From Prinia subflava (Eukaryota; Chordata; Aves; Passeriformes; Cisticolidae): a stretch of DNA of 64,000 bases. The stretch is from positions 3,789,230 through 3,853,229 of the forward strand of contig NC_086247.1 of NCBI RefSeq assembly GCF_021018805.1, written 5' to 3'. Made by a program: the position numbers and the translations under genes. Of the stretch, positions 52,736 through 64,000 are shown piece by piece (position 1 is the stretch's first letter; the number at the start of each line of letters is the position of its first letter). A model generated the notes under the pieces. It was not told the DNA's origin, did no database searches, and worked only from the letters and a program-made list of their open reading frames with translations.

Positions 52736-55700
52736 GTAAGTAATTCTCATTTCTGTGAGTCAAAGCTTTCTGTGTATTTTTGCATTGATTGAAGCCAGGC
52801 AAAGAGGGAAGATGCATCTGCCAACTAAAGGTGCACAAGGTAAAAAGGATTTCGGTTTTTTTTCCTTATTGTCTGTAGCACAGATTCGTGCCTGATCATG
52901 TTTAAATGGCCTTCTACATGCAGTCATCTTCTAATATTGCTTCCCTCTGTAAAAAATGTAACCTGATTTAATTCTAAAATTCTGTACTACAAGGTAAGTG
53001 TTCTAGGAACTAAAAACAGTATTGGGTTATAAAGAATTGCAGTGAAGCATTTTTTTTAATTTATGGAGAAATGTTTCAGGTTAGAGTACTTTAGAATCTC
53101 TAAACAGTTAAATAAATTCTTTTTTCCAGTGAACTACTACATTTCTTTCTAACCACTAGAGACTCTTGTTTTGTGTGATTAATCTTCAGTTTATAGCATG
53201 TGGACACACATGAATAAACTATGATACCAATAGCCTTAGATGATAATGAGGGGAGTGATAATGAGCCTTTGGAATAGGGGCAGTCAGTGTTAAATTTCAT
53301 GGTGAGTATTGTCATTAGGTTTGAAATAAACTGCTTACATTATTAAAAGTATCTGATATTACCTTTATCAAATACAGAAATTTGTCAATCATATATCAGA
53401 AAAGATTGCATGACATGGAATGGAAATGTCAGACTGAGGGGGGAATAAACCTACTGTGTGTGTACTGTATAATTGTCTATATATTTGTATATTATGTGTT
53501 TGTTTTGGCTTACCTGTGCAGGTGTGCCTTACAGCTTGCTCAGCTGTGGCCAAACAGAAGCACTCAACCAACTAAATCAGAATGTTCAATGAATACTGTT
53601 TACAACATGGTTTAAAAATTTCCAGGGTAGCATCTTGAATGAAACACATGGGGGTTTTTTGTTTGACATGAGAAAAAGGCATTTCAGATTCAGCTTGTGA
53701 GCATGTGATGTACAAGTCCTTTCATGCAGTCTTTCTGCAGTTAAAAATGTTTTCATGTGAAATTGCTAGTTGGTTTATTTTGAGTAAATGGAGTGAATAA
53801 TCAGTGCCGTTAGTGCCATGGGAGATGCTGATGAGTTAAGCCTCTATGTTTTCCTGAAAATATTAATTTTCAGAGCTCATCAGATGGTTTTCAGGGATCT
53901 ATTGTTTGCATAGTTAAAACAGATTCTAAAAAGCTCCAAAAAAAGCTCTTCTGATCAACCTGACTTGCTAAATAAAACACATGCAGCTTCATCTAGAAAT
54001 GTTTGTAATGTTCAGAACTTGTTCTGAGGTTTTCCCTTTTGGATAAGTTGAGAATTACAGACTTCAGTCCCTTGTACTGGCAGCATTGATTCAGTAATTG
54101 TCTACCCTAAACTTAAAACCTTGCATCCTGCTTTGTGTGGAGAAGATCCCTGGTTTTGTAAGTGACGTGTTTGCTTTGTTTGGCATTTGGGTGATTAAAA
54201 TGTATAGCTGGCTAAGCTGACTTTACCTTACCATAGGGTAAGGTCAGACAGCATAAATAAACCATTCTCTTAATTACTGACCCGTCTTGCAGTTTACATT
54301 TCTTTTGTGAGTTTTTTTAGCTGTTTCCTCCAGATAATTGAGAAATACCTCTTCCCTTCCTTCCCTAACCCCAGTGATCAAAATAACATCGGGATTTGGG
54401 GGAAGGGAAGAAGAAGGCTCCCACTTGTAGAAAAGCTGTAAATTGACAAAATGATGTCAGCGTCTGTGGGGATGCAAAAATGATGTTCCAAGCCACAGAG
54501 ATAAGAAATGAAGGTACAAATGTCAGTGCTTTGGGAGCTAATTGAAATCTTTCTGCTTGGCTCCTGTGCCCTCAGCAGGGCTAAAACAATGTTGGATTCA
54601 CTGAAGGGTTAAGTTATTCACGGGTGACTTGTCTGGCCTCTTTGTTAATTACCTCTTACATGGTTCTGTTTACCTTTATCAACCTCAACATCTGTCGGCC
54701 TCAGCATGAGCTATATTTATTCCTCACTGGAGGGGGTTGCAATATAGCTGTGGAACTGGTGTAATATTCCCTTTGCTTCATGTTTTGGTAAAAGCAAAGA
54801 TCAGTTTCTGTGAGATTAAATTGGCTCGAGAAACTATATATGAGAATTGGCACCTGGGGAAGTGGGGTGACTTAACTAATTTATAATGCACTGAAGAACA
54901 AGAAGCCTTTTGGGTATCCTAAGAAAGATGACTCTTCACAGAGTGTGTTGAATATTAACAATTAAACTTTACAGTGTGTGCTTGTGCTTTTCTGTACCTG
55001 GGAAAACTCTGGTCACTGAAATAATCTGAGATTCTTATCAGATACCACCACGAAAATTTTAGGAACATTCGAGTGGTGTTACACACTCTCTGCTTGGAAG
55101 TATTTGACTTTTCTTTGCAGTTTGAGTACCCTGGATCAGAGGCGTAGTTCTGATTTGGCAGATGCCCAACCTGTCCTACTTGTTCTGTAACCCATAAGAT
55201 TTTATCAGCTGAAGGAGATGGGCACTCAGATGGTCCCTTTCCAGTTCAGCGGTGGTTGAACTCACTGGATTTAATTTTCCTGAAGTTCTAAAATCTGAAC
55301 AAGAGAACTTGAAAGCATCAGTGAAAGCTGCTTGACTCAGTGCATACTGTGAACTGGAAAGCTGCTGAAGCACACAGGTTACTGCATCCCTACTGAAAGA
55401 AGTTCTGATTTCTGGCTTTAATCATTGTCTTTATTGCTGTAACTGATGTTACATTGCTGTGTCAGAAATGCAGCTACAAATCTATAACAGCCTTGTAGTC
55501 ATAACTGGGCTTTAGTAGCCTAGCAACAAGTACAAGCCAAATATATATTACAAGGTGGAATTTTTTTTGAATTCCAGCTTGCTCTTTAATTTCTTAGTAT
55601 CTGCAGTTTAAGAATTCAAAATGAAATGGTGAACTTGTTGAGAATTCAAACAATGTAAAATAATGCCAAATATGAGAATTCCAGTTGGAGTACAGATGAA

Positions 55701-58700
55701 ATTATATTGACACTAGCAGAAGTTATAATCTCTAAAAATCTCCATTAACCTTTTTGGGACTTCTTCAATAAGCAGCTTCTCCCAGCCAGCATTAATATTT
55801 ATCAGAAAATAAGCTTTCAGCACCTTCAGAACTTAAGTTTTACTTGTTCATGAGTCCAAGGGTTTTGAGAAACTGAGTGATTCATGTTATTCTTGAGTAT
55901 TAACACTGCTGTTTGCTTCCCCTGCACATAACCACATATTCCATAGGAGCAGGATGAGGCCTTTGTCTTCTGAAACATCTGGCACTTAATGCTGCTTATC
56001 TGTGAGAGGGAATTAAAATCCCTGCTATTGTTTATAAATGACAGTGTATTTTCTTTCATCATTAAACTTTGCTTCTAAGGATTAAGTCTTTAAAATCATC
56101 CCCATTTCATAAGTTCACAAGAAGATCTGGATACAGGATAAAATCATTTTGCACAAAATTTTGCTTGAATAAAAGCAAAGGAGGAGAAACCAAAGACTGG
56201 TGTGGTGTAAACTTGGAGAAGGTTTTTTGAAGAAACTTGTTCAGTGAAATCAATACCTTAATTCTGTAAATAAATCAATAAATACATAACTTGGTAGCTT
56301 TGGATTATTTCTACTGTTATTCAAACAAAATTTTGGTTTTAATGTAAGATGTAAATCCATTGTAGTTCTTCTGAAAGGTGGGATCCATGTACCTGTTAGG
56401 ACTATAGAAAAAAAAATCTGTATTTTGTGGCTTGGGGTGGCTGCTGCTTTCAGCATGAAGAACTCACTGTTTGACTAATGAGTAGTGGTAGTTGTAAACA
56501 TGAAATTTCACGTTTTATATTTAATATGATAAAAGCTTTGTCAAGCCTTTACTGTTGCTTCAAAGGCTCTTTCAATGCTATTGAGTTTTTTATGAATAGT
56601 TAATAGGCACAGAAGTGACTGTCAGCACCAGGGCTGTTCCTCATTCCCCTGCATAAATTAAATATATTACACTGCTTCTCTTTAAAAGTATCTATGTACA
56701 TTTACATAGTTTCATAAGGAGACATAAGGGAAATGACTTTACATGTGCTGCTTACCTTTATAATGTCACTTAAATTTGGGGATGTTTGTCTGGTGTGCTG
56801 CAGGAATAGCTGTGGTTTTTATGCATTTCATACCTGAGTGCCTCTCTGTGATGGCATCACTGTTTCACTGTGAGAGTTAATGGGTTCTTGTAGTAAACAT
56901 TGGTTAGTGTAACATTAAGTATTGACGTTGGTCATCTTAAGCTTAACCCTGAGCATTAGTGCTGTTTTTAGGCAATAACACTGAAGAATAGAATTTCTGA
57001 AAATTGAGTATTTCACTGCTAATTATTAGAGTTTACTAAAAAAGAAAGGCTAAGCTACACAGAGTAGAATACTATAGATTATTTTTATTTGGAAATTATT
57101 TCTCTCATTAGATCCTTTCAAATCAGCAAAAGCTGTAGTTGCTCTAGTCTCATATATTTAGGAAAGCTGTTCAGGGGTTTGGGCTGTTATTTTACAGCTA
57201 AAGCATTTAGATATAATATCTCATAAAAAAATAATTCTCTAACATTCAAAATTCATCCAGCCTAAAGCTTAGCAGACTGTGCATAAAGGGTCTTGAAATC
57301 TAGTTCATGTGAAATTGCCAGGATGAAAAAAGTGTGTTAAGCAATAATTCAAACTGCTGATTCTGAGAAATCTCGGTGGCAGCTGAGAACTCATTATGCA
57401 GAAGAGATTCAATATTCCAGAGCAAACTGGTTTAGTTTGCAGTAGTGACTCTCCCCATTGAAAAGCAGTGTTGATACCTGCCTGAGAAGAATGCTTGTAG
57501 GTAAAGGGAGATGATGGAGATGTGTTTAGAAACCAAGCATGAAATGTTACAGATGAATTGGCTTCTAGGTCTGTTTCTTCAAAGGAATTAAGGTATCAAT
57601 TGCTGACTCAATTCAGTGTGGAAGCAGATATCCTTCCTAAGGCTAAGCCTGAGATCAAAGGGAATCTAAAAACCTGAAAGATCTCTTGGGGAAGAAGGGA
57701 GCAAAGAGTTGGATGGGCTGTTAGAGGCTGAATATAATTCCACTGAAAAAGAGCTGAGTGGCTGGAAAGCCTCTTGCAGATGGAGGAAGCTCTTCAACAC
57801 AAGGCAGCACTGACTCTGTTTCAGCTCAGCTGGAGTAGTTGAGTTTATTCCTCATTTCTGCCAGAGGTTACATTAAGGTTATGTATTTTTAACTGCCTTT
57901 CTGCAAAGCTGCATCTTCCATTTCAGCTGTGTCCTACCCTACCTTGTCTTAGCACGAAGAAACTGAGTTGCTATAAGCTGTCCTTTGACTCCCAAAGTTA
58001 AATTCCTCTTCAATCCAGCTGCCTTCGTGCTCTCAGGCATGGCTGCATTTGATGCTGAGCGTGAACTGAAGGATCTGAATTTCTCTTTGGAGGAATTAAT
58101 GGCTTGAGAGCTGACCTGTCCCAAGAGAGGGCTGACACACAGCTAACCTGAGGGCAAGAATTGAATATACAGTGTATCCAGAAAACCTGGAATAATAAAC
58201 AATTAAATATTTTTTTAACCTTTATTAGCTTTAGAGTTAGTCTGTAAGATCATGTAAAGTTTGTATTCACATCTCATGTGGTAGAATGTATAAGACTGCA
58301 AATACTGTGCCTGAGGCACATGTTAATTGCTCTATAAAACCTCCCCACCCATCTTTTTTTTACTTATTGACTAATTTTATGCCCAGTAAGGGGTTGTGTA
58401 AGACTAATTTTACTGTACTTTTTTTTAAACTAACAAGCAAGTCAGGCTTTCATATCATGTATCACTGTTACATAAAATATCTTTTGACCTCGAAGCAATA
58501 GCAGCACAGATTTTGAACACAGATAGCCCTTAGTGGAAGGTTGGGTTAAAGATATATTTAAAACCCATTTAAAGAAAGATGCCGTGGAACTGTTAAGATT
58601 TTTAATCCTGGGGGCAGTTAGGAGCATGTGCTTTATTTCCATATGAAGGCAAATGCCATGTGGTTTGGCAGTTGTGCAATAGCTGTTCCTTACAGCATTT

Positions 58701-59117
58701 TTTATATCAAAGTTCTGTTTTTCTTTAAGTAACACTCAGTCTGGCCTTCAGAGGCACCACTGATAACACATGGCAGATTTTCAGCTCGATAATGTGAGGA
58801 TTCCTGCTGGCTCTAGGGTGCTACAGACTGGGAGTTTGTTTGAAAAGCCTTCCTAGGAGAGGGAAGTTGAGTGCAAATAGCTTCAGAGGCTTCTCCCATA
58901 GCATGAAATATGTTTCCTATTACTACTTACCAGTAGGTAGCTTTTTGTTCCCTTTTTTTTGGCTGAATAAGGCTTGCTGGAGAAACTACTTCTAAAATAA
59001 GATTCATACTTGTGATGGTGCTGCTTTTCCCCATTCTAAATCTTTAACAGAATTCCTTGAGCTTTTAACTGTGTACTGTGGGAATGTTAATGTGGTTTGG
59101 TTTTTTTCCCCTAGCAT

Positions 59118-59158
59118 AAAGAGTGTTCACAGTAAAAACTGTTGAGTGAACACTCTTT
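59118..59158. repeat. Perfect 13-bp inverted repeat, 15-nt loop
   Basis: aaagagtgttcac, a 15-nt spacer, then the exact reverse complement. Part of the spacer (agtaaaaact) can add three more pairs. The stem is shorter than a usual microRNA precursor. Confidence 0.85.
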
Positions 59159-59487
59159 GAATCATCAGAAGTTTTCATTTTAAGACTTTGTGTGGTCTGA
59201 GATTAGAGCAAGTAACCAGTATATGACACAAGAAATATGAACAGGTCTGAAAACTGTGGGCTCATAGAGGCAGCACAGTGGAGGATAAAGCAAACTGTGT
59301 AAAAATGCAGGCTGCAGCAAAGAATGGAGGATTAAAAGCAATTTTTGATTTTATTGTCACTTCTGTTCTTCAAATACTTTTTTTCTGCGGCAACAGACAT
59401 TTTAGTCTGTAATTTGTCAGAAGAGCTTGAAGCCTCCAAAAATAATCACTCTCTAAGAAGGAAATGTACATCTCTATCCTTATGTAG

Positions 59488-60857
59488 TGTCGTGGTTGGG
59501 GGGGAGGTGAAATTTTCCAGGGAGATGTGGGCAGTCCAATCAGTGATCAGCTTTTCTGCTAACACCTGGATTGGTCACTCGGAGGTTTAGACACGCCTCT
59601 GAGGACACAAAGAGTTAAAAGCAAGAGTCTGGGGAGCTCGGCCTCTTTTTTCGGATCCTGGTTTTCAGCAGAGGGACGTGTGAGGCCTTCCCCCGCCCGG
59701 CCACGAGGCTGGGTGGGGGAGGGGAAACACGTGGTCGGCTCAGGTAAGCCGGAGGGCCCGGGGGGGAGAAGAGAGAGGACAAGACTGGAACTGAGCTGCC
59801 CCGTCCAGGATGGAGGGGTGGAAAACTGTGGAAGTGCCTTCTGTGTGTGCTCACCCCCCTCCTTCCCCCCCAAACTCCGGGAGAAAGTGCTCAGCCACCT
59901 GGGGGTTTGCGGAGCCTGGGAGTGCCTCTGTCTGCAGCACCCTGCTGAGAAGAAACTGTTAACCCTTGCTTGGCAGAAAGAAACTTTTCTTAGACATTAA
60001 TTCTCATGACTGGTGATTTTCGGAGAGAGGGAAGCGGCCTGGGACCGAGATGATAAAGCATGATTGGAAGGAACTCGATGGAAGAATGAGAGGAGTAGCC
60101 TTGGAGCTGGAATTCTCTTGCATAATGTCAGCCATGGACTGAACTTGAGTCTCTTTTGAACATAAACTGCATTTTTGGGTGGATGCAGCTGCCTCTTGCT
60201 TTTGCTACAGTGACTGGCACTTGAAGAGTTGGAGCGAGCAGAGAAAAGAGGGGGAGGGTGAGGTTGGTGCCCTCTGCCCTCAGGGCAGACCTGCTCCTGG
60301 AACCCCGGCCCCTGGGTGAAAAGGGGGAGAGTTCGGCATGCAGCATCCTTAAAAAGCCCTGTATGCAGTTTTGGCCTATGAGACAGCGGTGAGAGCGCTG
60401 GACATAGGAAAAAGAGAGTGTCACCTTAGCAGACTTCTCCGAGCGGTGCTATAGGTGACATGGAAACACATAAGGGGTGGACCCGTGTTTTCTGAAGAAC
60501 AGTCTGTGGTGCGAGAGAGACTCCTCTCTCCCTTGCTGAATTGAAGATTAGTTGTTTTTTGAGTGGTGATTGTTTGATCTAAAACCCAGGGGTTGGTCTG
60601 TGAAGAGTGATGGGTGGGGAGGTAGAAACTGGGAGAAGAAAATGTTCTAAGAGGTTTTTATTTCTGTCTCTGTGTGTGTTTAAGAGTATTTCTGTCCCTG
60701 TTCTTATGTAATTAATAAAGTTTTGGTGGGTTTTTTTTTTGTTTTCAAGATTTAAGCCTGCTCTGCTCTGTTCCTGATCACATCCCACAGGAGTTGTTAG
60801 AGAAAAAAACATATATTCATGGGTGCACTAACATCTGGCCAGTGCTAACCCATGACA
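59488..60857 (+). mobile_element. Solo LTR of an ERVL-like endogenous retrovirus
   Basis: The element starts TGTCGTGG and ends CCATGACA, near-perfect inverted termini of the TG...CA type. It is flanked by an exact 5-bp target duplication, TGTAG (59483-59487 and 60858-60862); 5 bp is typical of ERVL-class insertions. At 1,370 bp it is a long LTR. Promoter-like features include CCAAT at 59536-59540, an inverted CCAAT (ATTGG, 59570-59574) and TTAAAA at 59615-59620. A polyadenylation signal AATAAA is at 60714-60719, followed by a T/G-rich tract. This gives the + orientation, the same as the gene. A donor-like CAG/GTAAGC lies at 59741-59749. No internal retroviral genes or second LTR are present, so recombination between LTRs left a solo copy. 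Confidence 0.9.
60714..60719 (+). terminator. LTR polyadenylation signal
   Basis: AATAAA followed within 40 bp by ggtgggttttttttttg, a GT/T-rich downstream element. It lies in the 3' part of the LTR, in the gene's sense orientation, and could cause premature polyadenylation of intronic transcripts. Confidence 0.6.
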
Positions 60858-63765
60858 TGTAGTTGCTTCTTTCTACCTGTAAGTATTTCCTGTCCAGCAT
60901 GCTGCCTACCTTTTATCTGGAGTAGCCAAGGATTAGGAGAGGCTAAACTGTTTGGCATGACTTAGGTGTACTTTGAGATCTCTGCTCCCCCTTTTCCCAA
61001 ATTCCTTTTCTCCCACCCAAAGATGTAGTAAAGCACAGAAACAAGGACTAATCACTGTGAGAAGCTAATGGTGGTGAACTGGGTAGGGGACCATATTAAG
61101 TTAAAGCAATTTTTAAATTTTTAATTTTCATATCAGCCAATGGCATTAAATTCTTTTTTCAGTCTGTTGTAAACAGGGCTTTTACATCTCTCTTAGCATT
61201 GGGTCACAAATTGACTTGAAATTCTTTCCTCACACATACCAGGCCCACCTTGGTGTGAGACTCAAGGCAAGCCTTTCTGCTGCCTTCAGTGGCAATTCTA
61301 GAGTAGATATGGGCACAGATGGGAATAAAGGAACTGCAGGATCCCTGGACTTTTACTAAGATGCCCTGTGAGTAGAAATAGGGACAGAATTTGGCCTCCT
61401 GGAAATGTGCTAAAATTGAGTAGTTTTAAACACACGTTTATGCAACGTCTTTCTGAGCCTAAACCCTTCCTCCTAATCTGCTTTCCACTCACATGCCCAA
61501 CATCTCTTTCTACTTCTATCTAAACACCCTCATCTGGAACAGGATGTCAGGAGAAGCCTTGAATGTACATGCATGAGTTTTTCTGCTCACAATTTGAGTT
61601 TGACCCTCAGCTCTGACTGAGAGGTAGCTTTGCCATAGCAATAACAGGTGAAACACAATAGTGCTTCCATGCTCCTTATTACAAAGGAATTGCCACCAGG
61701 GCAATCTTCCAGCAGCAATTGCTTGTTCTTTACTGGAAAAAGAAACCTTTCAGCTCTTGGATGGGATTCTGGTGGCAGTGACTTGCAGATACAGGACTGA
61801 GATTTGCATGGCTAGCATTGGAACTGGCACACAGCTTACTTCAGTGGGTTTCTGCTCAGTGTGGACTGTCAGACAGGTTATGAAAAGGGAAGAGCTGGGG
61901 ACTCCTTAGTGAACAGGAGTCTTACTCTTCAAGGAAATAGAATTAAAGGCACTTTGGAAATGAAAAGAGAGTCAGCAGGCCAACTCATGTAATGTTTTAA
62001 TACAGGATTGTCAGAGCAGCAGCCCCTTGAGTTTTGTTCCCCTCAGTCTCCTGTGTGCCTGTTGCAAGAGTCTGTTGTGATGCCCCTCTGGGACCCCATT
62101 TAATCATCCTCTTTTCACCAAACAACTGTTGAAGAGGTTTCAGATATACTTCCTGCAGGCTGTTTTGCAGGAAATCATTGGAAATGTTTTGTGCTACTGA
62201 TTCAGTTTGATAATATTTAATATAAGTCCATTTAACTAAATAGGGAAAATCCATGTTATGGATTATGTCTGCATTGGTTTGGAGAAATCTCCAATAGCTC
62301 ATGTAGCTCCGTAAACATCTTCCTCTCCCTGAAGTCTTGAGTAGCTGGGTACAGAGCAGCACAGATGCAGATTTTTCCAAAAATAGATGAACCCAACTCT
62401 TTTAACATTTGGTGAACTTCAGCTGGAGCCTCCATGTGGATTTTTTGCAGTGTAGTAGATGCAGAGCATGTAAACTGAAGAATTTGATTCTGAGTTTGTA
62501 TTATTTTTTGGGGAATGGTGACTGCTGGGCTACAGCTTTGTACAGCAAAGTTAGGTGCCATCTTTCCAGGCTTTTGGGATTGCTCCATGAGAGGAGAGAG
62601 CTTCCACATTCAGCTCAAAAATGTCTTAACACACTTCCAGAGCAAGAATATTTTTCCCCAATGGAGGTGCTGATACAGGGAAGGACCAACAGAAAGGCTC
62701 AGTGCCTACAGTGGCCTGGTTCTGTCCTTGGTATCAGCTTTGTCTCTGGCAAGTGTCCCATTATGAGGCAGTGCAATAGCTTTTATTATGCCAGTAAATT
62801 TTGTATAACTTCTGCTCAGATCATCTTCACCTTGAATTTCTATCCTCCCCTAAATCCCAGTGTCTGTTTTTTCTGGCTCAAGTGATAAACTGAGCTGAAT
62901 CATTTTCTATGTGTTCTCTGTATTGGCTGTATAAAAACATGAATTTCCTGCTTTTATTGGTTGTGTTGCTCTGTAAACAATGGTCTTTCAATAATTCAGT
63001 CTATCAGAATTGAGCTCACACCCCCCCCAGGATAATCTGCAAATTCCAAAAATATCCTGCTTTAAATGAGCTCTTGATCTGAAAGTGTTTTAATACCTCT
63101 TACAAATGTTATATCTGGACACTTCTGGAAAGCAAAGTATTTCTTTGGAGAATAGAGATCAAGTTCATGCCCTTGAAAGTTCATGTAGGTGGCAGGAAAA
63201 TAAATATTAAATTACATATTCTAAAATTAGTATTAAACTCGGGCACTCTGGGAAAAATCTTCATGAATTAAAACCAAAGTGTCTCGGGTATTTAGATAAA
63301 TGTTTACTGGGGTAATTAGTTGTAGTGGAGACAGTTGTGGTATTCATTATGTTTTCTTTGCCTGATTTGGAAAGTCAGAGTCAGTGTCCTACCAAGCCAG
63401 ACATTTTCTGGCAAGGAAGAGTCATTACAGGCGTACCTGCTGTCTTACATGGACTGCATCAGGTGACTTCAAAATAATTATTTATCATGCTCAGCTGCAA
63501 TTTAAACAATTTATGCAGCGATTGGATGTCACTGAAATATCTGATCTCCTGTTTTCTTCCAAGCTGATGCAGAAAAGAGGAGCAGATGCACTATGCTTTG
63601 CTCTTTTTTTCTCCCCTTAAGTCATTATTCAGCAAAACTTTAAACAAATAAATTTCTGGTTGTTAAACTTTGGTGTCATTTCATCACCTCTGTAGAGGTT
63701 CTGCACTACATGTGCTGTTTTAGCAAAAAGGGTTTGAGTATTTCTGATATTAATGCCTTTATAAC

Positions 63766-63980
63766 GTAGAATCCCAAGAATGGCTTGGGCTGCAAGGAAT
63801 CTTCAAGACCATCCAGTTCCACCCCTGCCATGGGCAGAGAACCTTCCACTATCCCAGGGTGCTCAGAGCTCCTTCCAGCCTGGCCTTGAGCATTTCCAGG
63901 ATTGAGGTGACCTGTGCCAGGGTCTCACAGGACAGAATTCCTTTCTAATATCCAACCTAAACCTACCTCTAACACAAAGC
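63766..63980 (-). mobile_element. CR1 LINE 3'-end fragment (antisense)
   Basis: From gtagaatcccaagaatgg the sequence follows the antisense CR1 tail: caaggaatcttcaagacc, ccatgggcagag, ccagcctggccttgagc, and finally ttctaatatccaacctaaac. About 215 bp are recognisable and the right border is close to the window end. It is 5'-truncated and without a frame. Confidence 0.92.
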
Positions 63981-64000
63981 AAATAATGCTTACTTAATAC

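Larger units (their letters stand above)
52736..64000 (+). other. SLC45A4: Start of the next SLC45A4 intron (>11 kb)
   Basis: Begins with GTAAGT. I searched the forward frames for the next family segment (membrane helix 2 and the following RxGRR-type loop) and found none, so the intron extends beyond the window. Contents recognised: a cluster of four GAATTC words (55569-55681), a hairpin at 59118-59158, a solo LTR at 59488-60857 and a CR1 tail at 63766. Other stretches appear unique and non-coding; a coding-like - strand block at 61997-62609 is treated under findings. Confidence 0.75.

Noticed and set aside
54221..54240. Inverted repeat accttacc/ggtaaggt
   Set aside because: Only 8 bp per arm, which is common by chance at this scale.
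62409..62885. 158-codon + strand frame
   Set aside because: It overlaps the more coding-like - strand frames, has no recognisable domain, and one such length is not surprising by chance in this window.
1..64000. CRISPR arrays, bacterial operons, integrated phage
   Set aside because: No regularly spaced direct repeats and no prokaryotic-like gene packing. The window is vertebrate chromosomal DNA.

Overview
The window looks like bird nuclear DNA, probably a songbird. The evidence is several truncated CR1-type LINE fragments, an ERVL-like solo LTR, compact CpG-island promoters in otherwise CpG-poor sequence, and one exon that reads as vertebrate SLC45A4. There are no bacterial-style gene clusters. 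Almost all of the 64 kb is non-coding, and most open frames are chance or repeat-driven.

Positions 1 to about 25,680 are mostly intergenic or upstream sequence. They hold a CpG island near 3.66-4.29 kb, CR1 remnants on both strands, a perfect 78-bp tandem duplication (10.20-10.35 kb), an exact 77-bp repeat pair 2.6 kb apart, a 330-bp pure-purine microsatellite (12.83-13.16 kb) and a 32-bp palindrome. A CR1 3' end (24.99-25.68 kb) runs straight into the main promoter.

Positions about 25.68-26.33 kb form the main CpG-island promoter. It has interleaved POU-like and GC/KLF-like motifs, a tandem of ETS-core motifs, a TATA box and a likely untranslated first exon ending in a consensus splice donor. 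A G-rich minisatellite fills the first 560 bp after that donor. The 26 kb that follow are read as intron 1 and contain little recognisable repeat.

Positions 52,498-52,735 are the first coding exon of SLC45A4 on the + strand: the N-terminus, the first membrane segment and a phase-1 splice donor. A good acceptor at 52,115-52,116 suggests a 381-nt 5' UTR on the same exon. The rest of the window is the start of the next intron, which carries a 1,370-bp solo LTR with a perfect 5-bp target duplication. The next SLC45A4 coding exon is not in the window. Linking the 26-kb promoter to SLC45A4 rests on position, strand and splice signals and needs transcript data. I found no CRISPR array, no convincing tRNA or rRNA gene, and no clear case of an undescribed system.
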